Assembly (NCBI GenBank): GCA_963819755.1
Contig: CAWFXB010000002.1
Location: forward strand, 1,054,001 to 1,118,000
Direction of reading: 5' to 3'
DNA from: VRUE01 sp963819755
GTDB lineage: Bacteria; Actinomycetota; Thermoleophilia; Solirubrobacterales; 70-9
DNA length: 64,000 nt
The position numbers and the translations under genes are program-made. Below are positions 8,722 through 18,547 of the stretch, in pieces (the first letter of the stretch is position 1; every line of letters starts with the position of its first letter). The notes beneath the pieces were generated by a model. It was not told the origin of the DNA, did not search any database, and worked only from the letters and a program-made list of their open reading frames with translations.

Positions 8722-10053
8722 ATGGTTCCCGAGACCCGATACGCGCGCAGCGGCGAGGTCGGCATCGCCTACCAGGTGTACGGCGAGGGTGAGCTGGACC
8801 TGGTCCTGGCCTTCCCCTTCCTCTCCCACCTCGACCTGATGTGGGAAAGCCCGCCGCTGTCGCACTTCCTGCGCCGCCTCGGCTCCTTTGCCCGGGTGCT
8901 GGTCTTCGATCGCCGCGGGGTCGGGCTCTCCGATCCGGTGGCGGGCCCGGCGACGCTCGAGGAGCGGATGGACGACGTCCGCGCCGTGATGGACGCCGCC
9001 GGCTCGGAGCGCGCCGCGCTGCTCGGCATGTCGGAGGGGGCGACGATGTGCATGCTCTTCGCCGCCACCTACCCCGAGCGCACCTCGGCGCTGGTGCTGT
9101 GGGGGGCGATGGCGCGCTCGACCGCGGCCCCCGACTACCCCTGGGCGCCGGAGCGGGAGGCCGTGCTGGAAGCGCAGGCCGAGCTGGTCGCGCCGCTCTG
9201 GGGGCAGGGTGCGACGATCGAGATCTTCTCGCCGAGCATGGCTTCCGACCCTCGCGCGCGCGAGTTTCAGGCCCGCTTCGAGCGCCAGGCGGCAAGCCCG
9301 ATGCGGGTCGGTCAGCTGGTCGAGATGTTCCTCGACACCGACGTGCGCGAGACGCTGCCGCTGATCCAGGCGCCCACCCTGGTCCTGCACCGTCGCCAGG
9401 ACCGCGCCGTCAACTACCGCGCCGCCCGCTGGCTCGCCGAGCAGATCGAGGGCAGCCGCTACGCCGAGCTGGAGGGCGAGGACCACTTCCCCTGGGTCGG
9501 CGACAGCGATGCGGCGCTCGCGGCGATCGAGGAGTTCCTCACCGGCGTGCGCCCTGGACCGGCTCCCGAGCGGGTGCTCGCCACGGTCCTCTTCACCGAC
9601 ATCGTCGACTCGACCCGGCTCGCCGCGGAGATGGGTGACCGGCGCTGGCGCGACCTGCTCGAGCAGCACCAGAGGCTGGTCCGCGACCGGCTGGGTCGCT
9701 TCGACGGTCGCGAGGTCAAGACGACGGGTGACGGCTTCCTCGCGGTCTTCGACGGGCCGACCCGCGCCGCCCAGTGCGCCCGGGAGATCGCCGACGACAT
9801 GCCCGGGCTGGGGATCGAGGTGCGCGCCGGCCTGCACACCGGAGAGGTCGAGCTGATCGGCGACGACGTCGGCGGGATCGCCGTCCACCTCGCCGCGCGG
9901 ATCGCGGCTCTGGCCGGGGCCCGGGCGGTCTTCGCCTCGCGCACCGTGCGCGACCTCGCCGTCGGCTCTGGCGTCGAGTTCGAGCCCGTCGGCCGCCACG
10001 CCCTCAAGGGCGTCCCCGACGAGTGGGACCTCTACAGCGTCGCCGGTTTCTGA
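8722..10053 (+). CDS. Alpha/beta hydrolase fused to a class III adenylate/guanylate cyclase domain
   Basis: The 443-residue protein has an N-terminal alpha/beta hydrolase domain (about 1-275) with the nucleophile elbow GMSEGA, an Asp in HRRQDRAVN and a His in EGEDHFPW. A cyclase homology domain follows (about 285-443): VLFTDIVDSTRLAAEMGDRRW, then VKTTGDGFLAVFDGP, then RAGLHTGEVE. The two metal-binding Asp positions (TDIVDST and GDGF) are present. This fusion is common in actinobacteria, where the hydrolase part is thought to sense a ligand that tunes cyclase output; that role is inferred. ATG 8722 is used; an in-frame GTG at 8710 is the alternative. Its 3' end overlaps the convergent membrane-protein gene by 22 bp. 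Confidence 0.85.
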   Translation: MVPETRYARSGEVGIAYQVYGEGELDLVLAFPFLSHLDLMWESPPLSHFLRRLGSFARVLVFDRRGVGLSDPVAGPATLEERMDDVRAVMDAAGSERAALLGMSEGATMCMLFAATYPERTSALVLWGAMARSTAAPDYPWAPEREAVLEAQAELVAPLWGQGATIEIFSPSMASDPRAREFQARFERQAASPMRVGQLVEMFLDTDVRETLPLIQAPTLVLHRRQDRAVNYRAARWLAEQIEGSRYAELEGEDHFPWVGDSDAALAAIEEFLTGVRPGPAPERVLATVLFTDIVDSTRLAAEMGDRRWRDLLEQHQRLVRDRLGRFDGREVKTTGDGFLAVFDGPTRAAQCAREIADDMPGLGIEVRAGLHTGEVELIGDDVGGIAVHLAARIAALAGARAVFASRTVRDLAVGSGVEFEPVGRHALKGVPDEWDLYSVAGF

Positions 10054-10448
10054 CCGACCGCCCAGATCGCCAACGGCGGCGGGATCAGCAGGAAGGCGAG
10101 GGAGGAGAGCTCGGCGATCGCGTCGGCGGTGTCGAAGCCGTCGAGGTGGGTGGCGTGGAAGCCGAGGTGGAGGGCGGCGGTGAGCAGCCAGGCCGAGCAG
10201 ACGGCGCGGACGAGGGTCGGCTGCAGCGTCCAGGCTGCCCAGGCGAAGAGGACGGTGAAGCCGAGGTAGAGGCCGCCGACGTCGGTGACCAAGTGCTCGT
10301 TGTAAGGGGGGATGCGGTCGACCCAGTGGGCGAGGAAGGGGAAGTCGTTGTAGAAGGCGTGCGGCGCCAGCGCCGCGGGGATGCCGACGGAGGCGGCGGA
10401 GAGAGCGAGGACGATCAGGGCGATGCGGGCGATCTCCCGGGCACGCAT
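10032..10448 (-). CDS. Small integral membrane protein of unknown function
   Basis: The 138-residue product has four predicted TM segments: an N-terminal one from about residue 6, one in GLYLGFTVLFAWAAW, one in AVCSAWLLTAALHLGF, and a last one in ELSSLAFLLIPPPLAIWAV. A His- and Asp-rich loop (LGFHATHLDGFDTAD) precedes the final helix. I do not recognise a function. ATG 10448 has a GAGG box about 8 bases upstream; a GTG at 10466 would overlap the stop of the preceding oxidoreductase gene. Eleven bases separate it from that gene, so the two probably share a transcript. Confidence 0.7.
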   Translation of the reverse strand: MRAREIARIALIVLALSAASVGIPAALAPHAFYNDFPFLAHWVDRIPPYNEHLVTDVGGLYLGFTVLFAWAAWTLQPTLVRAVCSAWLLTAALHLGFHATHLDGFDTADAIAELSSLAFLLIPPPLAIWAVGQKPATL

Positions 10449-10458
10449 GCTCGCGGCC

Positions 10459-11217
10459 TCAGGCACGGTCGAGCCACTCCGCGAAGGTCGGGCCGCCCGC
10501 TGCCGCAGCGGGATCGCAAAGGGCGCCTTCGCGCACCGGAGCGCCGATGCGGCCGATCGTCGGCAGGCGCAGAGGCACTCCCCGGTGGCCGGCGCGGCGC
10601 CAGGCCGCGGCCAGTTCGCTCAGGGTCTCCACCCGCGGCCCGGCCATGTCGGGCAGGCGTCCAGCGGGCTCGGCGTGGGCGACGCCGGCCAGGCGCTCGG
10701 CGACGAGCCGGGGGTCGATCGGCTGCAGGCGAGCCCTCCCCGTCGGCACGGCCCGGAAGCGCCCAGCCTGCTCGAAGGCCCAGGCGATCAGGGTGTGGAA
10801 CTGGCTCGCCCTCAGCAGGCTCCAGGGGACTTTGCCCGCGGCGATCGCCTGTTCGTGCTCGACCTTGACCTTGTAGTAGGGGATCGGCACCCGGTCGCAA
10901 CCGACGATCGAGACGCCGACGTGATGCCGCACGCCCGCTTCGCCCCCGGCGCGCAGCAGCCTCTTCGTGCCCTCGACCTGGACCGGGGCGGCGTTGCGCG
11001 GGCTCGAATTCGAAGCGTCGATGACCACCTCGACGTCGGTCAACGCCCCGTCCAAGCCCTCGCCCGAGGTCAGGTCGACGCGCCGGTGCGACGCTCCGTC
11101 GGGCAGCTTCCGCGGAGCGTTGCGGCTGAGCACGTACACCTCGTCGCCTCGCGACGCCAGCTCGGCCACGAGGGGCTTGCCGAGCTGCCCGGTTCCGCCA
11201 ACCACCGCGACCTTCAT
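10459..11217 (-). CDS. NAD(P)-binding atypical SDR (NmrA-like) oxidoreductase
   Basis: The 252-residue protein opens with MKVAVVGGTGQLGKPLV, the GGxGxxG dinucleotide-binding loop of atypical short-chain dehydrogenases. It then has the usual Rossmann order with VEVVIDASN, and a YYKVKVEHE segment in place of the classical YxxxK catalytic pair. Members of this NmrA/NAD(P)H-binding class may be reductases, epimerases or redox sensors. It is followed 11 bases later by a small membrane protein gene and preceded by a BacA-like gene 25 bases upstream, so a three-gene transcript is possible. The substrate is not predictable. Confidence 0.82.
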   Translation of the reverse strand: MKVAVVGGTGQLGKPLVAELASRGDEVYVLSRNAPRKLPDGASHRRVDLTSGEGLDGALTDVEVVIDASNSSPRNAAPVQVEGTKRLLRAGGEAGVRHHVGVSIVGCDRVPIPYYKVKVEHEQAIAAGKVPWSLLRASQFHTLIAWAFEQAGRFRAVPTGRARLQPIDPRLVAERLAGVAHAEPAGRLPDMAGPRVETLSELAAAWRRAGHRGVPLRLPTIGRIGAPVREGALCDPAAAAGGPTFAEWLDRA

Positions 11218-11241
11218 CGCGGCTGAGGATATTTGCTGCGC

Positions 11242-11832
11242 TCAGGCGACGGGCTGCGGCTCGCGAAACAACTCGGCCGAGGGAATGCCGATCACCTCGC
11301 CACCGAAGCGCTTCTGCTTCCCGTAGACGACCCAGGTGGTGTCGATTTCGCCGATGTCGAGATCGAGGCGCAGCTCGTCTGCATGTTCCTCGACGTGCTC
11401 CATGTGGGTCAGGCCGGAGTCGTAGCGACCGGCGAGCAGCTCCTCGGCGACGATCGGCTTCGAGGCGACGTCGATCACCTCGTCCCACTGCGACAGGTCG
11501 ACGTAGCCCTTGGTGGCGGGGACGATCCCCAGTGAGCGCGGCCGCTCGACCTCGCGCCGGCTGAGCAGGACCAGGTGCTTGGTCGGGTAGATGAAGGTGT
11601 CGACGACCCAGACCTCGGTCCAGTATTTCTCGGTGATCTCGTGCACCTTCGGGTGGGCGCTGCACTGGACGAGGAAGGCGCCGGGGGTCTCGCGCAGCAT
11701 CTCCAGGCCGGCGAAGAAGTCGACGATCAGCTCGATCCCGTAATCCTCGATGCCCTGGAACTCCGCGTAGCGTTCCACCGCCCGCTCGTGGCAGGTGCCC
11801 GTCGGCCCGAGGGTGATGAAGGTGACCGCCAT
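11242..11832 (-). CDS. BacA-like / prephenate dehydratase-fold protein
   Basis: The 196-residue product begins VTFITLGPTGTCHERAVERY, the substrate-loop motif of prephenate dehydratases and of BacA, the prephenate decarboxylase of bacilysin synthesis. It also has the AHPKVHEITEKYW and DTFIYPTK segments in the middle and a second lobe with SKPIVAEELLAGRYDSGLT, then WVVYGKQ near the end, matching BacA-type spacing. No ACT domain is present, so it is not a full-length PheA. BacA diverts prephenate to the anticapsin precursor, but no other bacilysin-type genes are nearby, so the reaction here is open. Start ATG 11832 has only a weak ribosome-binding site. Confidence 0.5.
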   Translation of the reverse strand: MAVTFITLGPTGTCHERAVERYAEFQGIEDYGIELIVDFFAGLEMLRETPGAFLVQCSAHPKVHEITEKYWTEVWVVDTFIYPTKHLVLLSRREVERPRSLGIVPATKGYVDLSQWDEVIDVASKPIVAEELLAGRYDSGLTHMEHVEEHADELRLDLDIGEIDTTWVVYGKQKRFGGEVIGIPSAELFREPQPVA

Positions 11833-11866
11833 CGGCCACCAAGGATACTCAAGTAAAGCTGATTAT

Positions 11867-12709
11867 CTAGGCGAAGCGTTTGACGAACTCCAGCGAGCGG
11901 CCGGCGACCTCGCGCCAGCCGTTGTCGATGGTCAGCGTGTGGCCGCGGTTGGGCATCTCGGCGAGCTCGGTCACTCCCGCGTTGCGCTGCTGCTTCTTGT
12001 AAGCGGCGTTGGACATCGCCGGGGGAACCGCATGGTCCTTTTCGCCGGTGAAGAGCAGCAGCGGCCCCCGCTCGGGGTTCTTGCTGTCGACCTTCACCTC
12101 GGTCGCCGGGTTGAGGTTCGCCATCGCCGCCTGGAAGATCGGCATGCAGGGAGCCGCTACGTGGTAGGTCTCGTGCAGCTGCTTGGCCTCATCGGCCTCG
12201 AGCGCGTTGGCCCAGCCGTAGCGGAACTGGTCGAGGGTGAGGGTGATCGCGCGGCTGCGGTTGAGCGGATTGCGCAGCGCCGGCAGCGTCGTCCGTATGG
12301 CGGCAATCGGCAGCGGCAGCACGCCGCGGAACGGCGCGGGGTCGATCGCGACGGATACGGCGGAGAGGCCGCGGCCGGCGACGATCTGGGTCATCAGCCC
12401 GCCGAAGGAGTGACCGACCACGGCGGGCTTCTTGTTCAGCGCCGCGATCACCTCGGCCATGTGGCCGGCGACCTGGCCGACCGACTTGCCGGCGAAGGCT
12501 TGGGGATTCGCCCGCGCCTCCTCGACCGTCGCCGGGTCGTCGGGCCAGTCGGCGGCGACCGGCGCGTAGCCCGCCTCCTCGAAGAGGGTCGCCCAGCGCT
12601 CCCAACTGCTCGCCAACAGCCAGAGCCCGTGGATGAACACGACCGGGGTGCGGCCGCCTGCGTTTGCCGCCTCGATCTGACCTGCCTCGCGCTCGGTGAT
12701 CGTCGCCAT
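11867..12709 (-). CDS. Alpha/beta hydrolase
   Basis: The 280-residue protein has VVFIHGLWLLASSWE (oxyanion loop), the nucleophile elbow VVGHSFGGLM, the acidic residue in LLLFTGEKDHAVP and the final His in MPNRGHTLTID. It lacks a signal peptide, so it should be cytoplasmic. The fold family covers esterases, haloperoxidase-like and dehalogenase-like enzymes; nothing in the cap region (around RNPLNRSRAITLTLDQFRYG) fixes the substrate. ATG 12709 follows an AAAGGCGAG box. It is preceded by a DUF5996 gene 56 bases upstream on the same strand. Confidence 0.85.
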   Translation of the reverse strand: MATITEREAGQIEAANAGGRTPVVFIHGLWLLASSWERWATLFEEAGYAPVAADWPDDPATVEEARANPQAFAGKSVGQVAGHMAEVIAALNKKPAVVGHSFGGLMTQIVAGRGLSAVSVAIDPAPFRGVLPLPIAAIRTTLPALRNPLNRSRAITLTLDQFRYGWANALEADEAKQLHETYHVAAPCMPIFQAAMANLNPATEVKVDSKNPERGPLLLFTGEKDHAVPPAMSNAAYKKQQRNAGVTELAEMPNRGHTLTIDNGWREVAGRSLEFVKRFA

Positions 12710-12765
12710 CGTCTCGCCTTTCTGGGGGCCTGCCTGGAGAACAGAGATCGGTTGAAGAGTTTGAC

Positions 12766-13686
12766 CTAATTGACGGGCGGCGGCGTGCCCTCGGCGCTGG
12801 CGGCGAGCGTCTCGTCCCAGCCGCAGACCATGCAGGCGTGGCGAAAGGCCGAGCGGGCGAACTCGAGTGCGTAGGCGTGGGGGTCGGGGGCGGCGCACAC
12901 GTCGTCCCAATCGAGCACGTACTCACCGAGCGCGTCATCCCAGCGGGCGGCCTCCGGCCCGAGCGTCGCGCCCTTGAACCCGTCCGGCGCGGGGTGCGCG
13001 TAGGCGTAGAAGGCGGCCTTGCCGTAACGGCCGTCGCCCGGCCACCAGCCCAGCGCGACCTCCTGGGAGTCCATCGCGTTGCGCATGATGAAGTCGCCCG
13101 AGGGTGGCTCGGCGGGGAGGCCGGAGAAGAGGCTGACAGCGAGGTCGAAAGAGCCCCACCAGGCGTTGACCGGCGTCGAGCGGCCGCGGTAGGGAGCGCG
13201 GAAGGCGGCGAGAACCTGGGCCGCCCGAGTCGCCGCGGCGAAGTAGGCGGCTACCTGCTCTGGCTCGTAGGTGGCGTGCTCGCTGTCCTCGTCGAGGGGC
13301 ACGCTCCAGGCGACCTCCTGCGGGGTCGGGTCGATCGCGACCGGGCCGGCGAGCTCGGCGACGTTGGCGAGCAGCTCCCGCGTCACCTCGCCGACCGCGC
13401 GGTGGGGAGTGAGCGGGATGCGCCGTGCCCGCCCGTCGCTGTGCTCGGCCCGCGCTTCGTGGCTGTGCAGGTCGAGCGCGACGACCAGCGCGCCGGAGCC
13501 GTCGGGTGCCGGCAACGGCACCGTCTCCCAGCCCCGCGCGGTAAGGCGCAGCGCCGCGTGCTGCAACTGGGGCTCGGGCGGGGCGAGCTCCGCCGCCAGC
13601 TTGCCGAGCACCTGGGTGTGGGCGTGAAGCGTGTCGCAGGTCGCCGTCCAGTCCTTATAAGAGACGGCTGGCCACGACGACGGCAT
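12766..13686 (-). CDS. DUF5996 family protein
   Basis: The 306-residue protein fits DUF5996: an N-terminal WPAVSYKDWTATCDTLHAHTQVLGKL block, the RLTARGWETVPLP strand, VALDLHSHEA, then TPHRAVGEV and a central PVNAWWGSFDLAVSLFSG motif. The C-terminal third has conserved Trp and His residues (ALGWWPGDGRYGKAAFYAYAHP). No signal peptide or TM segment is present. The family is widespread in soil bacteria with no known role. The short C-terminal tail contains CMVCGW, which is odd but could be a metal pair. Start ATG 13686. A strong hairpin lies just upstream. Confidence 0.75.
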   Translation of the reverse strand: MPSSWPAVSYKDWTATCDTLHAHTQVLGKLAAELAPPEPQLQHAALRLTARGWETVPLPAPDGSGALVVALDLHSHEARAEHSDGRARRIPLTPHRAVGEVTRELLANVAELAGPVAIDPTPQEVAWSVPLDEDSEHATYEPEQVAAYFAAATRAAQVLAAFRAPYRGRSTPVNAWWGSFDLAVSLFSGLPAEPPSGDFIMRNAMDSQEVALGWWPGDGRYGKAAFYAYAHPAPDGFKGATLGPEAARWDDALGEYVLDWDDVCAAPDPHAYALEFARSAFRHACMVCGWDETLAASAEGTPPPVN

Positions 13687-13703
13687 GGGACGACGATAGC
13701 GAC

Positions 13704-13740
13704 CTCTCGATTTCCCGCCCTATAGACGGGAAACCGAGAG
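13704..13740 (-). terminator. Hairpin between the lipoprotein gene and the DUF5996 gene
   Basis: Arms 13704-13717 and 13727-13740 pair over 14 bp with a single mismatch and enclose a 9-base loop. It lies 17 bases past the stop of the lipoprotein gene and before the DUF5996 start. No T tract follows on the minus strand. It is either a factor-dependent terminator or a leader structure for the DUF5996 mRNA. Confidence 0.45.
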
Positions 13741-13756
13741 CTTCGTCGTTCAATCG

Positions 13757-14314
13757 CTAGCCACCGGCCTCCTCGCCACTCGACTTCAGGGCGTACCACT
13801 GGGCGCCGAAGGCGCTGGTGTCGTTGCCTTTGGCCTCGCCCGGTTTGGTGTCCTCGACGAAGGTGTAGAGGGGATGGCCGGCGTAGGTCACCTGCATGGT
13901 GCCGTCGTTGCGTTCGGTCGTGCCTAGCTTCGAGGCTTCGGCGCCGCTCATCGCCTGCGGGGCGCCACTGGTCGTCAGCGGTGGCCAGCCTTTTGCGCAG
14001 GCGCCGTAGCAAGCGGACTGGGTGCCCTTGTCTTTGTGGAAGTCGTAGAGGGTGAAGCCTTTGGAGTCGACGAGGATCGCGGTGCCGAGTTCGGGGCTCT
14101 TGGCCACGGCGACGACACCGGCGCCGCTGGTTGCGGCTTCGCCACCGCCCGTTTCGCTCTTGGCGCTCTTCGTCGTGCCGGTTTCGCCGCCGCCCGATCC
14201 GTAGGCGCCGCCTTCTCCCGAGCTGGAGCTGGAGCTGCTGCTGCCACCGCAGCCGGCCACGGCAAGCAGCGCTCCGATCGCGAGGATGGCGATGGCTGGA
14301 AGGGTTCTGGTCAC
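13757..14314 (-). CDS. Lipoprotein with two PF03640-type secreted repeats (COG4315)
   Basis: The 185-residue product has a signal peptide ending in the lipobox LAVAGC, so it should be lipid-anchored outside the membrane. A Ser/Gly-rich linker follows. Then come two copies of the secreted repeat: the first around LVDSKGFTLYDFHKD with a CYGACAKGWPPL segment whose two Cys may form a disulphide, the second around VTYAGHPLYTFVEDTKPG. Repeats of this type occur in actinobacterial lipoproteins of unknown function, sometimes near redox or copper genes. The GTG start has a good AGGAGG box 7 bases upstream. Confidence 0.85.
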   Translation of the reverse strand: MTRTLPAIAILAIGALLAVAGCGGSSSSSSSSGEGGAYGSGGGETGTTKSAKSETGGGEAATSGAGVVAVAKSPELGTAILVDSKGFTLYDFHKDKGTQSACYGACAKGWPPLTTSGAPQAMSGAEASKLGTTERNDGTMQVTYAGHPLYTFVEDTKPGEAKGNDTSAFGAQWYALKSSGEEAGG

Positions 14315-14392
14315 GGGACTGCCTCCTGAGTTCGCGGGCGCGGCGACGTGCCGCGAGGTTTGCCCGGAGTACGGAGGGAGGCCCAGCCAGGT

Positions 14393-15250
14393 TCAGGCGG
14401 GCGCCAACTGGCGCGGTGCGCGCGAGGGCAGCAGCAGAGCCGAGGCGCAGACCATCGCGAAGGCGGCGCTCTGCAGGGCGATGCCGAGGGGATTGGCGGA
14501 GAGGGGGTCGCCGAAGACGAGGACGCCGCCGGTGATCTGGCTCGCGTTTGCGACCAGGCCGATCAAGCCGATCGCCTCGATCGCCTGGCTCCGCTGCAGC
14601 GCCGCCACCGTCGTGTACTGGGCCAGGGCCCCGCAGACGACGATCAGCGCTACCCAGGGGGCGACGAGCGCGATCGAGACCCCGCCGACGCCGAACAGCC
14701 CCTTGATCGCGATCCCCGCGAAGGCGATGAGCGTTCCGGCGAGCGCGGCGAGGAGCACCCCGTGGCGCTGGGCGAGACGTTGGGAACGATGGCCGAGGGC
14801 GAGGCCGCTGGCGAGCAGCGCCAGCCCGCCCTCGAAGCCGAGGATCGCCCCGACCGAGAATTCAGAGTGGCTGCCGTGCAGCTGCGGCACGGTGACGGCG
14901 AGCAGGGCGAGCCCGCCACCGCCGAGGAGCAGCGCCAGCCATTGCCGCCGCTCGACCGGGTCGCCGAAGAGCCGCTGCGACATCACCGCCAGCAGCACCG
15001 CGCCGCCGGCGAGTACCGCTTGCACGAGGGAGATCGGCGCCATCGAGAGCGCCGCGACGTGGATGATCCAGGCGATCGCGGCGAGGCCCCAGCCGGCCGC
15101 GAACCAGCGCGAGCCGGCCAGAGCACGGGCGCTCTGCAGTGGTTGCCGCAGGCGAATCGGCGTCGCGTGGTGACACCCCCGGTGCTTGAGCAGCGAGGCG
15201 AGGTTCGTCATCAGGGCCGCGACGAGCGCGAGTGCGATGCCGGCCTCCAC
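14393..15250 (-). CDS. DMT-superfamily (EamA-like) membrane protein
   Basis: The 285-residue protein has about nine to ten hydrophobic segments in two halves. The first half contains APISLVQAVLAGGAVLLAV and the second contains RSQAIEAIGLIGLVANASQITGGVLVFGDPLS, the pattern of DMT proteins in which a Pro- or Gln-containing helix precedes a region where the partner helix begins. DMT proteins transport metabolites or drugs. The start is GTG 15250. It lies 14 bases after the small zinc-ribbon gene on the same strand, so it probably belongs to the helicase operon. Confidence 0.75.
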   Translation of the reverse strand: MEAGIALALVAALMTNLASLLKHRGCHHATPIRLRQPLQSARALAGSRWFAAGWGLAAIAWIIHVAALSMAPISLVQAVLAGGAVLLAVMSQRLFGDPVERRQWLALLLGGGGLALLAVTVPQLHGSHSEFSVGAILGFEGGLALLASGLALGHRSQRLAQRHGVLLAALAGTLIAFAGIAIKGLFGVGGVSIALVAPWVALIVVCGALAQYTTVAALQRSQAIEAIGLIGLVANASQITGGVLVFGDPLSANPLGIALQSAAFAMVCASALLLPSRAPRQLAPA

Positions 15251-15264
15251 CGAAGTGCCCCGAC

Positions 15265-15602
15265 CTACCGCTGCCCGACGACGTCGCGTGCCCTCGCAAC
15301 CGCGGAGGCTGAGGTGTGGCAGGCCTTGGCGATCGCGTTGTCGGCGCGATCGGGAGCGCGGCGCACCTCGAACTCGAGCAGGCCGGCCCGGCGCACCTTG
15401 ACGCGCGTGTCGTTGCTGCAGCCGGCCGGTGCCGCCTCGAGCGCCGCGTCGCCGGCCCGCTCCCGCCTGCAGGTGAGGCAGAAGTTGCCGTCGGCGGCTG
15501 TGGTCCAGGTCTTCGGCAGCGGGACCGCCTCACCGCCGAGCTGGCTGACCGAGACGCCGCAGCGGTCACAGGTCCACTTGGGAGCGGTGGGAGCGGCGGC
15601 GG

Positions 15603-15606
<4 letters not shown>
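15265..15606 (-). CDS. Small zinc-ribbon protein of unknown function
   Basis: The 113-residue product has an N-terminal CDRCG and a later FCLTCRRER, giving a CxxC...CxxC zinc ribbon (about residues 13-47). The C-terminal half ends with NAIAKACHTSASAVARAR, which has the shape of a helix-turn-helix. It may therefore bind nucleic acid. The ATG overlaps the stop of the DEAD-box helicase gene (ATGA, 4 bp), so the two are translated together. That suggests a joint role in RNA metabolism, which is inference only. Confidence 0.7.
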
Positions 15607-16811
<1,205 letters not shown>

Positions 16812-17027
16812 CTGTTGTGAGCTCCTTTTTGAGCGAATAGGGGAGATCCAGCGACCCCTAAACGCAAAGACAGCGCACGGAGGAAACGGAACCTCTCGGG
16901 TGGCAGTGGGCCAAACCCGACATCCACACCGTAGCAGCCAAAATGCCAATCGCACCCGGCGTGTCGATTTCGGGCTTGCTCGTTCGTCGTAGGGGTAGAG
17001 AGCCAACCAGCGACCCAAGGAGACATC

Positions 17028-17515
17028 ATGGGGAAGATCGTCGTAACCGAGTTCGTGTCCCTCGACGGAGTGATCGAGGCGCCGGGGGGAGGCGAGGACT
17101 ACCGCCACGCCGGCTGGACCTTCGAGATCGATCGAGGCAAAGAGGGCGACGTATTCAAGCTCGACGAGCTGCGCGAGGCCGAGGTTCAGCTGCTCGGTCG
17201 GGTGACCTATGAGGGCTTCGCCGCCGCCTGGCCGGCGATCGAAGACGGGCCGGCTTCGCCGAGAAGATGAACGCGATGCCGAAGTACGTCGTCTCCTCGA
17301 CCCTGCGGGAGGCGAGCTGGAACAACTCGACCGTCCTCAGGGCGCTGATCGAACACGACCTGGTCGACGAGCTGCGCCTGATGGTCTTCCCGGTGCTGCT
17401 CGGCGAGGGCAAGCGCCTCTTCGGCGAGGTCAGCGAGAAGAAGCCGCTGCGCCTGGCGGGCTCGCAGGGGCTGGGCGACGGAATCGCCCTGCTCACCTAC
17501 GAGCCCACCGGCTGA
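17028..17515 (+). pseudogene. Broken DHFR-like (RibD C-terminal domain) protein gene
   Basis: The 5' part encodes the usual family start (MGKIVVTEFVSLDGVIEAPGG, ending LLGRVTYEGFAAAWPAIED). At about 17247-17251 a single missing G shifts the frame; restoring it gives ...GAGFAEKMNAMPKYVVSSTL, as in intact relatives. In the second part NNSTVL runs straight into RALIEHDLVDELRLMVFPVLLG. Intact family members have about 30 more residues there, including the GGDILVAGS strand, so roughly 90 bases have been lost in frame near 17338. With a frameshift and the loss of a core strand, the product is unlikely to fold. The ribosome-binding site (AAGGAG) is still intact. Confidence 0.85.
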
Positions 17516-17518
17516 TCG

Positions 17519-18547
17519 CTATTTGTGCGTGCTCTGGCCCACCTGGGTGGTCAGGGTCGCGCTTGACCCACCGGAGGCGACCTTGGCGGCCTTGACGTTG
17601 AAGCGCAGCGTCCCTTTGCGCAGCCCTGAGACTTTGAGCACGGTGAAGGTCGTGCTGGTCGATTTCGTCACCGTCAGTTTGGCCGGCTTGCTCGAGGCGA
17701 CCGCGAGGAGGCCGTGTTTGCCGGCGAGGCGCAGCCCGCTGACCTTGAATTTGTCCAGCGGGCTGGCCCAGGTAAGGGTGATCTGCAGCGTCTTGGTCGC
17801 GGCGCCGACGACGATGCTGTGCAGTTTGCTCTGGCCCTGTTTGAGCTTGTCGATGAACGAGGCCGGCGGGGTCTGGCAGGTGAGGGCCGCGCCGATGCTG
17901 TTCATCGCCGCCTGCAGCGCGTTCGTGTCCGCCACCGGGAAGTACTTGCCACCGGTGTCTTTGGCGATTTTTTTCAGCCGGGCCTGATCCGGGCCCGGCG
18001 CGATCCCCGAGCCGAAGCCGATCACGTAGGTCGGCACCTTGTGGTTCAGGTGCGCTTCGTTGTAGGTGCCGACATCGTGGCCACCGTCGGTGAGGAAGAC
18101 CCGCGCGTCGCTGCTCGGGTTGTCTGCGTCGGCCTTGGCGAAGGCGGCGTTGTAGTCGGTGGCGCCGTTGTCGGCTTTGATCGCGGCGTCGAGGGCGCTG
18201 CGCATGGCGCTGGCGTTGGCTCCGACTGCCTCGGGTGGGAAGACGGTGTTGGCGGCCGGGGTCGAGATGATCCCGGGGATTTCGAGGCCGGAGCCGAACT
18301 CGACGGCACCGAGCTGCGTGCCCGGTGAGAGATCGTCGATCAGCAGGCTCATCCCCTGCACGCGGAGCTTGTTGGGGTCGGTGATTTCCATCGAGCCGGA
18401 GTCGTCGATGATCGCCTCGATGTTGCTGGCGCTCTTGCAGCTAGACGCGCTCGTGGTCGCCGCCGTGGCGCCCGGTGCGGCGATCAGCCCCACTACGAGG
18501 AGCGCGATGGCCCCCGGTCCCAACAGCAGCTTTGCGACTCGTCTCAT
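17519..18547 (-). CDS. Secreted VWA-domain protein
   Basis: The 342-residue product has a signal peptide (hydrophobic run LGPGAIALLVVGLIAAPGATAA). A von Willebrand A domain follows, with the MIDAS motif IIDDSGSM, the Thr of GATDY and the Asp of FLTDGGHD, so it should bind Mg2+ and an acidic ligand. Residues beyond about 225 form a beta-rich C-terminal domain (LQITLTWASPLDKFKV, then several KAAKV-like strands) that may be a surface or wall-binding module. No sortase motif or C-terminal TM was seen. It ends 4 bases from the convergent DHFR-like pseudogene. It is probably an adhesion or surface protein. Confidence 0.85.
   Translation of the reverse strand: MRRVAKLLLGPGAIALLVVGLIAAPGATAATTSASSCKSASNIEAIIDDSGSMEITDPNKLRVQGMSLLIDDLSPGTQLGAVEFGSGLEIPGIISTPAANTVFPPEAVGANASAMRSALDAAIKADNGATDYNAAFAKADADNPSSDARVFLTDGGHDVGTYNEAHLNHKVPTYVIGFGSGIAPGPDQARLKKIAKDTGGKYFPVADTNALQAAMNSIGAALTCQTPPASFIDKLKQGQSKLHSIVVGAATKTLQITLTWASPLDKFKVSGLRLAGKHGLLAVASSKPAKLTVTKSTSTTFTVLKVSGLRKGTLRFNVKAAKVASGGSSATLTTQVGQSTHK

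Noticed and set aside
15170..15200. Third copy of the GGGGGTG palindromic element family
   Set aside because: Only a short CACCCCC match without inverted arms.
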